Source of the DNA: Paenibacillus sp. FSL H8-0332
GTDB lineage: Bacteria; Bacillota; Bacilli; Paenibacillales; Paenibacillaceae
Assembly: GCF_037963835.1 (NCBI RefSeq)
Contig: NZ_CP150145.1
Span: 4,154,001-4,218,000 of the forward strand
Reading direction: 5' to 3'
Length of the DNA stretch: 64,000 nt
Position numbers and translations under genes: made by a program. The notes under the pieces were generated by a model. That model did no database searches and was not told the origin of the DNA. It saw only the letters and a program-made list of their open reading frames with translations. Below, piece after piece: positions 23,305 through 32,646 of the stretch; position 1 is the first letter of the stretch; the number at the start of each line of letters is the position of its first letter.

Positions 23305-24441
23305 TCATGACCCTGACAAAAGTCCCCGGATATAACCGCTTAACTCCCTTGCAGTCTGCTCGTGCGCCGGCAGGCCCGGATGGGTCCGTGCTCCCATCGT
23401 TTCATTCGTCACATTCGGCAGCTGGAACACTGACACGTTTTTGTCGCCCGTAGACCTCATGTATCCATCCACCGCACGGTAGATTGCCGGCATCAGGGAG
23501 AGGCCCAGCATTCCATACACCCAGAGAAGATGCGCCCCGGGGTTATAGCTTCTCAGCTTCGCCAGGAACCTCGTGACTGCGGTCTCGAAGGCGGCCAGAT
23601 CCTCCTCATGATAGCTTCCGTCTTCATTCAGCCGCTGCTTATAGATACGCCCGGTGTCCTCATCCAGCCACTCGGGGGAGTTGAACGCGCCGTCATCATT
23701 GGTGCCCAGGTTGACTACAACCACATCCGGCTGCCAGGCCGTAAAATCATTCATCGCATGCGCCCCAAGCGCTTCATTACGGGGACCGGTCAGCAGACCG
23801 CAGACCTTCTCATAGATGTCAGGGATATTGCCCTTGGGGTTATTATCCCAGCTGGAGAGCACGCCCCATCCGCTCTGTGAGATCACCCGGAATTCAGCCT
23901 GCACGGCCTCGGCTGTTATCGCTGTATAGTTATGCACGCCGCTGAACCAGGCGGGAATCCAGTCCTCTTCCATCTTGGCACCGATGACGCCCTCACCTGA
24001 TGTGATACTGTCACCGATGAACTCCAGCCGGTATGGCTTCGCTTCAACAGGCAGGAAGCTGCCGTCTGTGCGGACCGCATGGAACTGGAGATAAGCGCCG
24101 GGATCGCCGCTCATCGCCTGGACCTCTTTTACAATCCGGATATTCTTCACCTGCTCAGGGTTCATTCCTCTGAATACGCAGACCCAGTGCCTTCCGGCAT
24201 TCACCATTTGTCTGCTGACGGGAACGGAGTTGATCAGCACACTGATCCAGGACTCGTGATAATCGTAACCGGACTCCACTTCAAGCCATAGCTCGGAGGC
24301 CTGGAGGTTCACCTCTATCGCACTGCCCGTCCAGAATAACGTCAGGGGGTTAAGCGCTCCAGTCGTTCTGCCATGAATCTTCAGATGCTCTACCTCTGCC
24401 AAGGGCTGTACATGTAACTGCAAATGGGAATGGCTGCTCAT
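23305..24441 (-). CDS. SGNH-hydrolase, CE2-type carbohydrate esterase
   Basis: A 378-residue protein with two parts: an N-terminal beta-sandwich (about 1-130) and a C-terminal SGNH hydrolase. The nucleophile block is FIGDSITSGEG; block III is VVNLGTNDDG; the Asp-His block is ARTHPGLPAHE. This is the layout of family CE2 acetyl esterases, which deacetylate glucomannan or xylan. No signal peptide is visible, so it is probably cytoplasmic and acts on imported oligosaccharides. The start is ATG 24441, after GGAGGGAT, and overlaps the stop of the upstream small gene by four bases. The longer frame is not used. Confidence 0.85.
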   Translation of the reverse strand: MSSHSHLQLHVQPLAEVEHLKIHGRTTGALNPLTLFWTGSAIEVNLQASELWLEVESGYDYHESWISVLINSVPVSRQMVNAGRHWVCVFRGMNPEQVKNIRIVKEVQAMSGDPGAYLQFHAVRTDGSFLPVEAKPYRLEFIGDSITSGEGVIGAKMEEDWIPAWFSGVHNYTAITAEAVQAEFRVISQSGWGVLSSWDNNPKGNIPDIYEKVCGLLTGPRNEALGAHAMNDFTAWQPDVVVVNLGTNDDGAFNSPEWLDEDTGRIYKQRLNEDGSYHEEDLAAFETAVTRFLAKLRSYNPGAHLLWVYGMLGLSLMPAIYRAVDGYMRSTGDKNVSVFQLPNVTNETMGARTHPGLPAHEQTARELSGYIRGLLSGS

Positions 24442-24692
24442 TCTAATCCCTCCTGTCTGGTGGCAATCGAGAAGCTGCGGACCTTCATCCACTTCCCGCC
24501 CACCCATTCGTCAACGGTGCCCTTACGCGTTCTAACACAGAACTTATGCGAGGTACCGCGGTCAAAGCCCGTTGCTTCATATATCAGGCCCTCGCCCTGC
24601 TGTCCCTTGAAATACACCTGCTTCAGGCCGAGTCTGTTCAATAGTTCCTGCTTCACACTGTCTGTATATTGGCGCGAGAATTCTTTTGTCAT
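24438..24692 (-). CDS. small hypothetical protein coupled to the esterase
   Basis: An 84-residue protein of unknown function, basic and beta-rich (RLGLKQVYFKGQQGEGLIYE, then FDRGTSHKFCVRTRKG and WVGGKWMKVRSF). The start is ATG 24692 after AGGAGGAAC; the longer frame to 24791 lacks a ribosome site. Its stop overlaps the esterase start (ATGA), indicating translational coupling. No motif tells its role. Confidence 0.7.
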   Translation of the reverse strand: MTKEFSRQYTDSVKQELLNRLGLKQVYFKGQQGEGLIYEATGFDRGTSHKFCVRTRKGTVDEWVGGKWMKVRSFSIATRQEGLE

Positions 24693-24808
24693 AATTGTTC
24701 CTCCTGCTTCGTTTATCAACGGCTCAACTTCCCGGATGCTTCTTAGAGAATAACGTATATGCGGCGAATTTTCACCTTTATTTTTCACCAAACCGCCCTT
24801 AAATCCGG

Positions 24809-24838
24809 TTGATTTTGAACTCGGCCCTGTAATAGAAT
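24809..24838 (+). promoter_or_regulatory. sigma-A-type promoter of the LTA-synthase-like gene
   Basis: TTGATT, an 18-base spacer and TAGAAT, 34 bases before the ATG at 24873. Confidence 0.6.
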
Positions 24839-24872
24839 TAATGGATTATATAGAAAAGGATGCGCATACGCA

Positions 24873-26753
24873 ATGCCTTACAAGGAATCACGTTCGCTTC
24901 GAAAAAGGTCGATTCTGTTCTTCTCGCTGATCATGCTGGTGAAGAGTTATTTCGCCTGGTATTACTTATTCGAGGACGGTCCAACCTGGACCACCTGGCT
25001 TAAGGAAATCCCCTTCGTACTGCTGCTGTTCTGCCTCATCGAATGGTTCGCCACCAAGCATAAGGTCGCCATCTATCTGATCGTCAATCTGCTCATTACC
25101 GTCCTGTTCTTCTCTCTCATCGTCTATCATAATCATTTTGGTATGATTGCTACATCACAAGTCTTCGGTCAGGTCAAGCAGGTAGGCGCCGTCAAAAAAA
25201 GTATATTCGCCGTCGTGCATCCGCAATATATGCTTATCTTCGTAGACATCATTATCATCAGCCTGATCATGCTCAGACGCAAGAAAGCGCTGGCCTGGAA
25301 GCATTCCATGTCCCGTCCCAGCAACCGCAAGGCAGTGGCTATCCTGTTCTGCCTCTCGCTTACGCTGTGCATGATGAATATTTTCCCCAATAAAGCCAGT
25401 ATGAATGAGAATGTCAAGGCAGAGCAAATGGGCATTCTCAATTATGAAGCCTACGCATTGCTGCGTGAACCCGCAGAGGAGCCTATGGACCCTGCGCAGA
25501 TCTCCCAGGCCGGCATCGACATGACGAAGGGCATTCAGCAGAAGGCTGATCCGCTCCTGTTTGGGGCTGCCAAGGGCAAGAATCTGATCATCCTGCAAAT
25601 GGAGTCTCTGCAGTCCTTCCTGATCAATCTGTCGGTGGACGGAACCGAAATCACGCCTAACCTGAATAAGCTGGCTGGCGAGAGCTACTATTTCCCCAGG
25701 TTCTTTCAGCAGGTAGGCCAGGGCAATACCTCGGATGCCGAATTCACCGTCAACACTTCCTATTATGTACCGCCGGACGGTCCGGCCACAGATAAGTATG
25801 CTCCGAAGGATCTGCCCAGTCTGCCGAAGCTGCTGGAGGCCCAGGGCTACGATACCGCGACTTTTCATACCAATAATGTGGAGTTCTGGAACCGCGGGGA
25901 GCTATACAAGGCACTGGGCTTCAATCAATATTACGACAAAACCTACTTCGGCGAAGAGGATGCAGTCTTCTATGGCGCCTCGGATGAAGTCCTGTACAGG
26001 AAGACCTCTGAAGAGCTTGCGCGGATGGATCAGCGTGAACAGCCCTTCTATGCCCATGTGATCTCGATGTCGTCGCATAATCCGTTCTCGATCCCGGAGA
26101 GCAAATACAAGATGACCTTGCCGGAACGCTACGAGGGAACGCTGGTCGGTGACTATATCCGGGCTGAGAACTATGCGGATTATGCGCTGGGCCAATTTCT
26201 TGATGAGCTTAAGAGCAGCGGTGTGTGGGATAACAGCGTGGTGGTCCTCTACGGCGATCACCGCGGGCTTCCGATTTTCTCGCTCAAGGAAGGGGATAAA
26301 GTCCTGCTGCAGGAAATCCTGGAGCATGAGTATAATGAGCGTGATCTGATTAATATTCCGCTCATCATCTCAGCAACCAGCGTTACCACACCGGCACTGA
26401 AGGAGCAGTTAGGCGGCCAGGTGGATATTCTGCCGACCGTTGCCAATCTGCTCGGGGTTCCGCTGGACTATCATATCCACTTCGGACAGGATCTGCTTAA
26501 TCAGACAGCGTATAACCTGCTGCCGCAGCGTTATTATCTGCCTACAGGATCATTCGTTAATAATGAAGAACTGTTCCTGTCAGGCAGCGGGTTCGAGGAC
26601 GGCCAGCATTACACCCTGTCCGGTAACGGAACAGATCTGCTTCAATCGACGGAGGATGAATTCACCCGGGCGCTGAAGCTGCTCCGTATGTCCGACAGCT
26701 ATGTTAATCAGCTGCGTGACCGCCCGGTGGAAAAAACAGATGTGAGCGAGTAA
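24873..26753 (+). CDS. LTA synthase family protein (membrane sulfatase-fold phosphoglycerol transferase)
   Basis: A 626-residue protein with five N-terminal membrane helices (within residues 10-170) and a large extracytoplasmic sulfatase-fold domain. Metal and catalytic residues are in line with LtaS: Glu244 (LIILQMESLQSF), the nucleophile Thr286 in GQGNTSDAEF and the metal pair in VVVLYGDHRGL. LtaS-type enzymes transfer glycerol phosphate from phosphatidylglycerol to the lipoteichoic acid chain. Whether this copy is the synthase or an LTA primase/YvgJ-like paralogue cannot be told. The ribosome site is weak (AAGGATG). A terminator-like hairpin follows. Confidence 0.9.
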   Translation: MPYKESRSLRKRSILFFSLIMLVKSYFAWYYLFEDGPTWTTWLKEIPFVLLLFCLIEWFATKHKVAIYLIVNLLITVLFFSLIVYHNHFGMIATSQVFGQVKQVGAVKKSIFAVVHPQYMLIFVDIIIISLIMLRRKKALAWKHSMSRPSNRKAVAILFCLSLTLCMMNIFPNKASMNENVKAEQMGILNYEAYALLREPAEEPMDPAQISQAGIDMTKGIQQKADPLLFGAAKGKNLIILQMESLQSFLINLSVDGTEITPNLNKLAGESYYFPRFFQQVGQGNTSDAEFTVNTSYYVPPDGPATDKYAPKDLPSLPKLLEAQGYDTATFHTNNVEFWNRGELYKALGFNQYYDKTYFGEEDAVFYGASDEVLYRKTSEELARMDQREQPFYAHVISMSSHNPFSIPESKYKMTLPERYEGTLVGDYIRAENYADYALGQFLDELKSSGVWDNSVVVLYGDHRGLPIFSLKEGDKVLLQEILEHEYNERDLINIPLIISATSVTTPALKEQLGGQVDILPTVANLLGVPLDYHIHFGQDLLNQTAYNLLPQRYYLPTGSFVNNEELFLSGSGFEDGQHYTLSGNGTDLLQSTEDEFTRALKLLRMSDSYVNQLRDRPVEKTDVSE

Positions 26754-26764
26754 ATGTGCAAAGC

Positions 26765-26799
26765 CCGGTTCGGATTCCTTTTCCTGAACCGGACTTATT
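26765..26799 (+). terminator. terminator-like hairpin after the LTA-synthase-like gene
   Basis: Stem CCGGTTC/GAACCGG with a 14-base loop, followed by ACTTATTTAT. The short T tract makes this a weak to moderate terminator. Confidence 0.6.
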
Positions 26800-26878
26800 T
26801 ATACTTGAGGTGCGGTTAGGGCTGCACCAATCCCGCCTTCTGATCATACACAGATAGAAAAGAAGGGCGGGATGCGGG

Positions 26879-27676
26879 ATGACTAACCGGAGAGATGTAG
26901 AAGAGTGGGCAATTTTTCTGGCGGCTGTCTGCGGACAGACCTATACCCAATTTGCCAATGCGGAGGGTGTGTTTGTGGTACCGGCGGACTTCTCGGCTGT
27001 TCACAGCTTTCAAGCGAAATCCATGGGGAATGTCTGGGAGCTGTTCGGATTCATTCTGGAATCACCGCAGGAGATCGTTATTGCCTGGCGCGGAAGCATC
27101 TCCACCAATGATTGGCTCTCGAACATGAATGCCGCGCAAAAGAAATTCAAATACATTCAGGAGCCCTGCATGACCCACCGAGGGTTCACCGACATCTATG
27201 CATCCGCTCGGGATGCCATTCTCTCCGTACTTGGCACTCTGTCCCCGGAGAAGACGCTGTATGTAACAGGCCATAGCCTTGGCGGGGCACTGGCCACTCT
27301 GTGTGCGCTGGATGTTGCTGCCAACTCCGCCTTCACCGCCCCGCGGCTGTATACCTACGGGTCTCCGCGTGTCGGGGACCCGGATTTTGCCAAGGCCTTC
27401 AGCCGGTATGTGCGCAGCAGCTACCGCTATGCCAATCTTTTTGACGTCACAACGTATGTTCCGCCAACCGTCTACAAGCTGCCCAAGCAGAAGACCAAAT
27501 ACTATTACACCCATGTCCAGACCCTTAAATCCCTATCCTTCCAGAATGGCAGCCCCGAGCTGAACCATGTCATCCGTAGTTATTTCGCTGTACTGAGGGA
27601 GACCCGGCCGGAATTCACCGCAGCCTTGTGCGCCGCGAACCCCGGGTTCTGTCCGGTCCCGGAGCTGGTCACCTAG
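26879..27676 (+). CDS. class 3 lipase family protein
   Basis: A 265-residue alpha/beta hydrolase of the class 3 lipase type. The nucleophile elbow is VTGHSLGGALAT (Ser near residue 132), the preceding strand has IAWRGSIST, and the acid-containing loop is seen around YGSPRVGDPDFA; the C-terminal ELNHVIRSYF supplies the likely catalytic His. No signal peptide is evident, so it may be cytoplasmic or released otherwise. It would cleave acylglycerols or related esters. Its last four bases overlap the end of the convergent binding-protein gene. Confidence 0.85.
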   Translation: MTNRRDVEEWAIFLAAVCGQTYTQFANAEGVFVVPADFSAVHSFQAKSMGNVWELFGFILESPQEIVIAWRGSISTNDWLSNMNAAQKKFKYIQEPCMTHRGFTDIYASARDAILSVLGTLSPEKTLYVTGHSLGGALATLCALDVAANSAFTAPRLYTYGSPRVGDPDFAKAFSRYVRSSYRYANLFDVTTYVPPTVYKLPKQKTKYYYTHVQTLKSLSFQNGSPELNHVIRSYFAVLRETRPEFTAALCAANPGFCPVPELVT

Positions 27677-28935
27677 TTCGCCAGGATCTGATTAAGACTC
27701 TCCTCCAGCCGCTTAAGTCCTGCTTCGGGCTGTATCCGGTTGCGCACGATATGCTGCAGCTCCTCAGACATTGCAGTGAACAGAGCCGCATATTTATCCG
27801 TCTGCGGGGCGAACTTGACCTGATCTCTGGCTTGAATAAACCGCTCCCGGTAAGGCAGGTCCCGGTACATCCGGCTCTGTTCAACTGTAAGATTCGCCGG
27901 AACATGACCCGCCTCGCCCCAGATCATCCCGCCCACCTCCGAGAAATATTTCATGAAGTCCATGGCACCCGCCTGCTTCTCCCCGGTAGTGTAGGCAGGA
28001 ATCACCAGGGTGTGGGAGCTTCCCCAATGGGCTGAGCTGCCGAAGATCGGCGGAAGAGGTATAATCCCGATATCCAGCGCCTTATTGTCCAGATGATGGC
28101 CCGCCTCCCATACCCCGCCGAACCACAGGCCTGCCTGTCCGTTATCAAAGGAATCCCAGGGTGTATTATCGCTCAAATCGCTTAATCCCTCGTCAAACAG
28201 CCGCTGATAAAAGGTCAGAACCTCCAGTGACTGCTCATTATTAATTGCCGTCCGCTTCATATCCCGGCTGAGCAGCTCTCCACCCGCCTGATAATACAGA
28301 TCGAGAAAAGACTCCTGAAAATACGGGGTGTTCACCGCCATAGGCTGTACATCCGGTACCCGCGCAGCAATCTGCCGCAGCAGGCGGGTGAATCCCTCTG
28401 GCGTATTCTCCTCCAGCTGCGGCGTTCCGGCGGGAGACAATACGCCAGCCTTCGCCAGGATCTTTTTGTTGTAGTAGAGCATATGGAAATGTGTATCCAG
28501 AGGCACCGCATAATATTGCCCGGCATAGCTGACGCTCTGAAGGTTCTGTTCCCCGATCTGATTGAACTGGAATCCGCCATGCTCTGCCAGAGCATTGAGC
28601 GGTATGATTTGCTGCGCTTTGATGAACGGTGACAGACGGTCGGCATGGATGACTGCCACATCCGGTCCCTTACCGAAGGACAGCGCGGTGCGGAGTCTCG
28701 CATAATATTCGTTCGATTCCAATCTGAGCTGCTTGACGAACACTGCACTCTGCGAGGCATTATAGTCATGAATGATCCGCTCTACGAACTCGCCCTCACC
28801 CCCTCCGAACGGATTCCAGAAGGAGATCGTCACAGGCGTGCTGCGCTCCGGCGGCTCCGTATTCCTGGAAGAGAAATCCGCACAGCCCGTGAGCAGCAGC
28901 AGACACAGCAGCAGAACAGGCAGGATCAGCTTCAT
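27673..28935 (-). CDS. sugar ABC transporter substrate-binding lipoprotein (paralogue 1)
   Basis: A 420-residue extracellular solute-binding protein of family 1. The lipobox is LLLLTGC (residues about 12-18). The mature part begins with ISFWNPFGGGEGEFVERI and shares long stretches with the other binding protein of this island (34493-35803), for example AVPLDTHFHMLYYNKKIL, DVQPMAVNTPYFQE, and FGGVWEAG. It belongs functionally to the permease pair but stands at the far end of the cluster, after the YesN regulator, with its own CcpA-site-bearing leader. The ATG follows GGAGGAGGA. It overlaps the lipase gene by four bases at its end. Confidence 0.9.
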   Translation of the reverse strand: MKLILPVLLLCLLLLTGCADFSSRNTEPPERSTPVTISFWNPFGGGEGEFVERIIHDYNASQSAVFVKQLRLESNEYYARLRTALSFGKGPDVAVIHADRLSPFIKAQQIIPLNALAEHGGFQFNQIGEQNLQSVSYAGQYYAVPLDTHFHMLYYNKKILAKAGVLSPAGTPQLEENTPEGFTRLLRQIAARVPDVQPMAVNTPYFQESFLDLYYQAGGELLSRDMKRTAINNEQSLEVLTFYQRLFDEGLSDLSDNTPWDSFDNGQAGLWFGGVWEAGHHLDNKALDIGIIPLPPIFGSSAHWGSSHTLVIPAYTTGEKQAGAMDFMKYFSEVGGMIWGEAGHVPANLTVEQSRMYRDLPYRERFIQARDQVKFAPQTDKYAALFTAMSEELQHIVRNRIQPEAGLKRLEESLNQILAN

Positions 28936-29057
28936 CTTCCTCCTCCTCCTTGAAGCTTAAAATCAATCTAACAGGCGAATGATGCAAGAATTTCCGCGTC
29001 CGTGCAGCTTGCAGGGTACCCCCTTGATTATCCTACCCTGTCCAAGCTACCTAATTA

Positions 29058-29073
29058 TTGTAAGCGTTATCAA
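29058..29073. promoter_or_regulatory. CcpA cre site upstream of binding-protein gene 1
   Basis: TTGTAAGCGTTATCAA fits the cre consensus WTGNAANCGNWNNCAW at every fixed position. It is 123 bases before the start of the binding-protein gene at 28935 and just after the YesN gene. Confidence 0.75.
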
Positions 29074-29095
29074 TAAGTTCCGTCGAACGATTCCC

Positions 29096-30742
29096 TTACC
29101 CCTCCTTCCGGACCAGCGCACGATACTCGGAGGGAGATACGCCTGTGATTTTCTTAAATACCTTGGAGAAATACTTAGGGTCTTGAATGCCGACCAGACT
29201 GCCTATGTCGCCAGCCTTCAATTCGCCGGTCAGCAAGGTCTTCGCCTTCTCAATGCGGATGCGGGTCAGATACTCCAGGAAGCTCTCCCCAACTTCTTTT
29301 CGGAACAGATTGGCGAAATAGTTCTTGCTCAGATGGACCAGCCCGCTGATCGACTGCAGGGTAATCTCCTGGTGGTAATACTGCTGGATGTACTGAGTCG
29401 CCTTAATAATACTGTTACGGTCGCTATTATACATCTCTTTCATATGTGCAACAAGCGCCTGGAAGGCCTGCCGGAACCATCCCCGGCTCTCTTCCAGCGT
29501 CTCCAGCTTCGACAGTTCGTCGAAGTACTGCTTCTTCAGCTCAAGCACCTGCTCCGCATCCTTCGAGACATCCGGCCACAGAGTGGTCAGGATCATCAGC
29601 AGCTCCAGCGAGATAATCTGTACCAGCTCCGCATCCCTGCGCATGGCAAGCTGATCGAACAACCGCTCCAGATATTCCTCCAGCTCTCCCGACTGAAAAG
29701 CATAGACCATCGACTGAATCTGATGGCTGCTAATCTGAAGCGATGGCGTTAGTGTAGTCCCTGACTGTATCAATTGAAGCTGCGCTGCGTTAGACTGCGC
29801 CCCCTGCGCCAGCAGCTCATCGCTCCCGTGAACCAGCACACGGCCCGTTCCCATGAACAGCTTCATTCTTGCAGCGCCCGCAGCCTGGACATACGCATTT
29901 TTCAAATCCGCCCATTCCCTGACTTCTCCGCTAATGCCAATCGTTACAGTCCAGCAGTATTGGCGGGATAGCTGGAGAATCAGCTGTTCACTGGAGCTGC
30001 GCAAGCGGTCCCTAACCGCAGCCTTATCGGGCTGCACCATTACCTCTGAGGTTACAATTACATGCAGTACACCTTGTCTGTCACGAACCAGTTCATAGCC
30101 GAGAGCAGGATCATTTAGCCCAATCTCTTCGAGCAGGCTGCGGATTACCGCGGCTCCCTGCCCATACTCCGGCTCTGCTCTGCCCCCCGGCAGAATTTGC
30201 AGCACATAGAGCGGCCGCTTATCCGCAAGCCCTGCCAGCGTAAGTGTATCGCGTTCGATCCTGCCTTGAACCGCCCCGCGTTCCAACAGCCCGATCAGGA
30301 AGTTCTCCTTATGCACCGGCACAATATGAGCAGGCGCGGACTTTTCCTCCCAGGGCTTCTGCGCCCCTTCGAGGCTCTCCTTCAACTTAAGCAGTACCTG
30401 CTCGAAATCACGCGGCATCATATCCGACTTGATCATATAATCGGATACATTATGCTTAATCGCTTGCTTGGCATACTGGAAATCCTCCAGATTGCTGAGG
30501 ATGATAATCTTCAGCTCCGCTGAGCGCTTCCGCACCTCGGCAATCAGTTCAATGCCGTCCATTACGGGCATCTTGATATCGGTAATCAGGATGTCGGGCA
30601 GTCCGGCTGCCATCAGCTCCAGCGCTTCCCGGCCGTTCGCGGCTTCCCCGGTCACCTCCAGTCCAATAGCCTCCCATTCGATCATCGACCGGATGCCATA
30701 TCTCACGATAAATTCATCTTCTACGATAATGACCCGGTACAT
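29096..30742 (-). CDS. YesN-family response regulator (receiver + AraC HTH)
   Basis: A 548-residue response regulator. The receiver has phospho-Asp55 in ILITDIKMPVMDG, the acidic pair in VEDE and the switch Lys region in YMIKSDMM. A long middle region (about 130-430) is followed by two AraC-type HTH motifs (LQSISGLVHLSKNYFANLFR, then AGDIGSLVGIQDPKYFSKVF) ending in TGVSPSEYR. It is encoded one base after the stop of its YesM kinase and, by family rule, activates the neighbouring sugar transporter and hydrolase genes when the kinase senses the external sugar. Confidence 0.92.
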   Translation of the reverse strand: MYRVIIVEDEFIVRYGIRSMIEWEAIGLEVTGEAANGREALELMAAGLPDILITDIKMPVMDGIELIAEVRKRSAELKIIILSNLEDFQYAKQAIKHNVSDYMIKSDMMPRDFEQVLLKLKESLEGAQKPWEEKSAPAHIVPVHKENFLIGLLERGAVQGRIERDTLTLAGLADKRPLYVLQILPGGRAEPEYGQGAAVIRSLLEEIGLNDPALGYELVRDRQGVLHVIVTSEVMVQPDKAAVRDRLRSSSEQLILQLSRQYCWTVTIGISGEVREWADLKNAYVQAAGAARMKLFMGTGRVLVHGSDELLAQGAQSNAAQLQLIQSGTTLTPSLQISSHQIQSMVYAFQSGELEEYLERLFDQLAMRRDAELVQIISLELLMILTTLWPDVSKDAEQVLELKKQYFDELSKLETLEESRGWFRQAFQALVAHMKEMYNSDRNSIIKATQYIQQYYHQEITLQSISGLVHLSKNYFANLFRKEVGESFLEYLTRIRIEKAKTLLTGELKAGDIGSLVGIQDPKYFSKVFKKITGVSPSEYRALVRKEG

Positions 30743-30743
30743 A

Positions 30744-32609
30744 TCATCGGTTCCCCCTTATATCATTTGTCATGAGCGGCAGCTTGACCCGTATCGTCGT
30801 ACCTGTGCCCGGCTCACTGTGAATTTCTATCCCGTACATTTTACCGCAAATCAGCTTCACCCGTTCATCCACATTCGCCAGCCCGATGCCCCCCGGCTTC
30901 TCCTCCTCCCGCGCTTGCCCGTCCAGCAGACTGCGCACCAGCGCAGGGTCCATTCCTTTGCCGTTATCCGTCACCTCGAACTCCACCTGATTGCCCGGCA
31001 CCTTGCTGCAGGTGATGCGGATGATACCACCCGACTCCATCTCTCCAAAAGCATGGATGATCGCATTCTCCACAATCGGCTGGAGGATCAGCTTCGGTGT
31101 ATGCAAGCGGCGTACCTCTTCATCCAGCTCAATCACAGTCTCAATATTGAAGTTGAACCGGAACTTCTGTATGCCGAGATAACATTGCACATGCTCAATC
31201 TCTTCCTCCACCGTCACCGTCTCTTCCCCCCGGCCCAGACTGATCCTGAGCAGACGCGACAACAAGCTGACCATCTCTGCCGCGTTGTTGGCCTTCTGAA
31301 TGAGCGCCGTCCATTTAATAATATCCAGTGTGTTGTATAAAAAATGCGGGTTAATCTGCGCCTGCAACGCCTTCAGCTCCGCCATCCGTTTCTGCTCCTG
31401 CTCCACATATACCGCTTTCAGCAGTCCGTCGATCTGTACCACCATCGCGTTGAAATTGTCACCAAGGATATCGATCTCATCATGTCTGCTTTTCGCTTTA
31501 TAGCGGACGCTGAGCTCGCCGGACATGACTTGGCGCATCAGCCGGATCATTTTCAGAATCGGGTTCGTAATCGAGTTCGCCAGCACCAGCGCCGCAATGA
31601 CTGAGAAGATGATGCAGAGCAGCCCGACGAAAATAAAAATCTGCAGAAGACGGTTCGAATCCTGATACAGCGCGGCCTTGGAGATTACATTCACAACCAC
31701 CCAGTCATTCGTATGCAGCTTCTTGGCATTCACGATTAGACTGTCTCCCTTGTAAGCGAGCGGGAACCTCGTTTCCTCCTGTCCGGTACGCACGAGCTGC
31801 TCATACCCTGCCTGTCCCAGCACCTCGCTCACGCTCCGGCCGATCAGCCCGCTGTCCGGGTACGAGACGAGCCTGCCTCCGCCGTCCATCACGAAGCTTT
31901 GCAGATCACGGTTGTTGCTGGACGCCTTCGAGACCAGCTCCTTAATCACATCCTCACGGATATCCAGCACCGCTACAATCTTCAGGGGACTGTCATCCGA
32001 TATTTTATAGAGCTGCTTGGCGACTGAGAAGACATGGGTGCTCTGCGAATTGAGGCTGTCCACATAAGTTCCGTAGCGGGTCGGATACCAGCGGAAATTG
32101 CTGCCGCCCTTAAGGGTCGCAAGGAACGGCCCCACCTCGGCGGGCGTTCGCGTGCTCCAGCGGTAGATCCCTTTGATATAATGCTTATCCGAGACGAAGG
32201 AGATGGACTGCACATCCTGATTAATCGCCACAATCGTGGACAGCTTCGTCGTCAGAGACAGACTATCCACATCATAGCTGGCCGGACCGGTCCCATCAAG
32301 GGCCCGCAGCATCCCCACAATCTCATGATTGTTCAGCACCTGCATCAGCATATCCTTGTAGATGCCCAGGCGCGTATCGAGATTATCGGCGGTCTGATCC
32401 AGCAGATGCTCCGAATACTCGGTGGCCTTGTCGTTAATGGTTGATTTCGAGATGGAAAAAGAAATAATCCCCATGACCACCAGCGGTGTCAAGGAGAAGA
32501 GAACAAGCAGCAGCATCCACTTATAGCGCATGCTGCTCTTCATTTGTATGATCCAGGATATCAAGCGGAGCCGCAAGGACCTGGCAGAACTCTCAGGAGA
32601 TGTACGCAT
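30744..32609 (-). CDS. YesM-family sensor histidine kinase
   Basis: A 621-residue membrane kinase: helix 1 (about 33-53), an extracellular Cache-like sensor (about 55-300), helix 2 (about 318-340), HAMP, then a HisKA-type phospho-His domain with INPHFLYNTLDI and an HATPase core (NGKGMDP; PGGIGLANVDERV). Such kinases sense extracellular sugars or polysaccharide fragments, sometimes through binding proteins, and signal to the paired YesN regulator. AAAGGAT lies before the ATG. Its placement between permease genes and YesN gene argues for control of this sugar island. Confidence 0.92.
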   Translation of the reverse strand: MRTSPESSARSLRLRLISWIIQMKSSMRYKWMLLLVLFSLTPLVVMGIISFSISKSTINDKATEYSEHLLDQTADNLDTRLGIYKDMLMQVLNNHEIVGMLRALDGTGPASYDVDSLSLTTKLSTIVAINQDVQSISFVSDKHYIKGIYRWSTRTPAEVGPFLATLKGGSNFRWYPTRYGTYVDSLNSQSTHVFSVAKQLYKISDDSPLKIVAVLDIREDVIKELVSKASSNNRDLQSFVMDGGGRLVSYPDSGLIGRSVSEVLGQAGYEQLVRTGQEETRFPLAYKGDSLIVNAKKLHTNDWVVVNVISKAALYQDSNRLLQIFIFVGLLCIIFSVIAALVLANSITNPILKMIRLMRQVMSGELSVRYKAKSRHDEIDILGDNFNAMVVQIDGLLKAVYVEQEQKRMAELKALQAQINPHFLYNTLDIIKWTALIQKANNAAEMVSLLSRLLRISLGRGEETVTVEEEIEHVQCYLGIQKFRFNFNIETVIELDEEVRRLHTPKLILQPIVENAIIHAFGEMESGGIIRITCSKVPGNQVEFEVTDNGKGMDPALVRSLLDGQAREEEKPGGIGLANVDERVKLICGKMYGIEIHSEPGTGTTIRVKLPLMTNDIRGNR

Positions 32610-32646
32610 GCTCTATATCCTTTCCCGTTATATGATCTGGTTCAGG

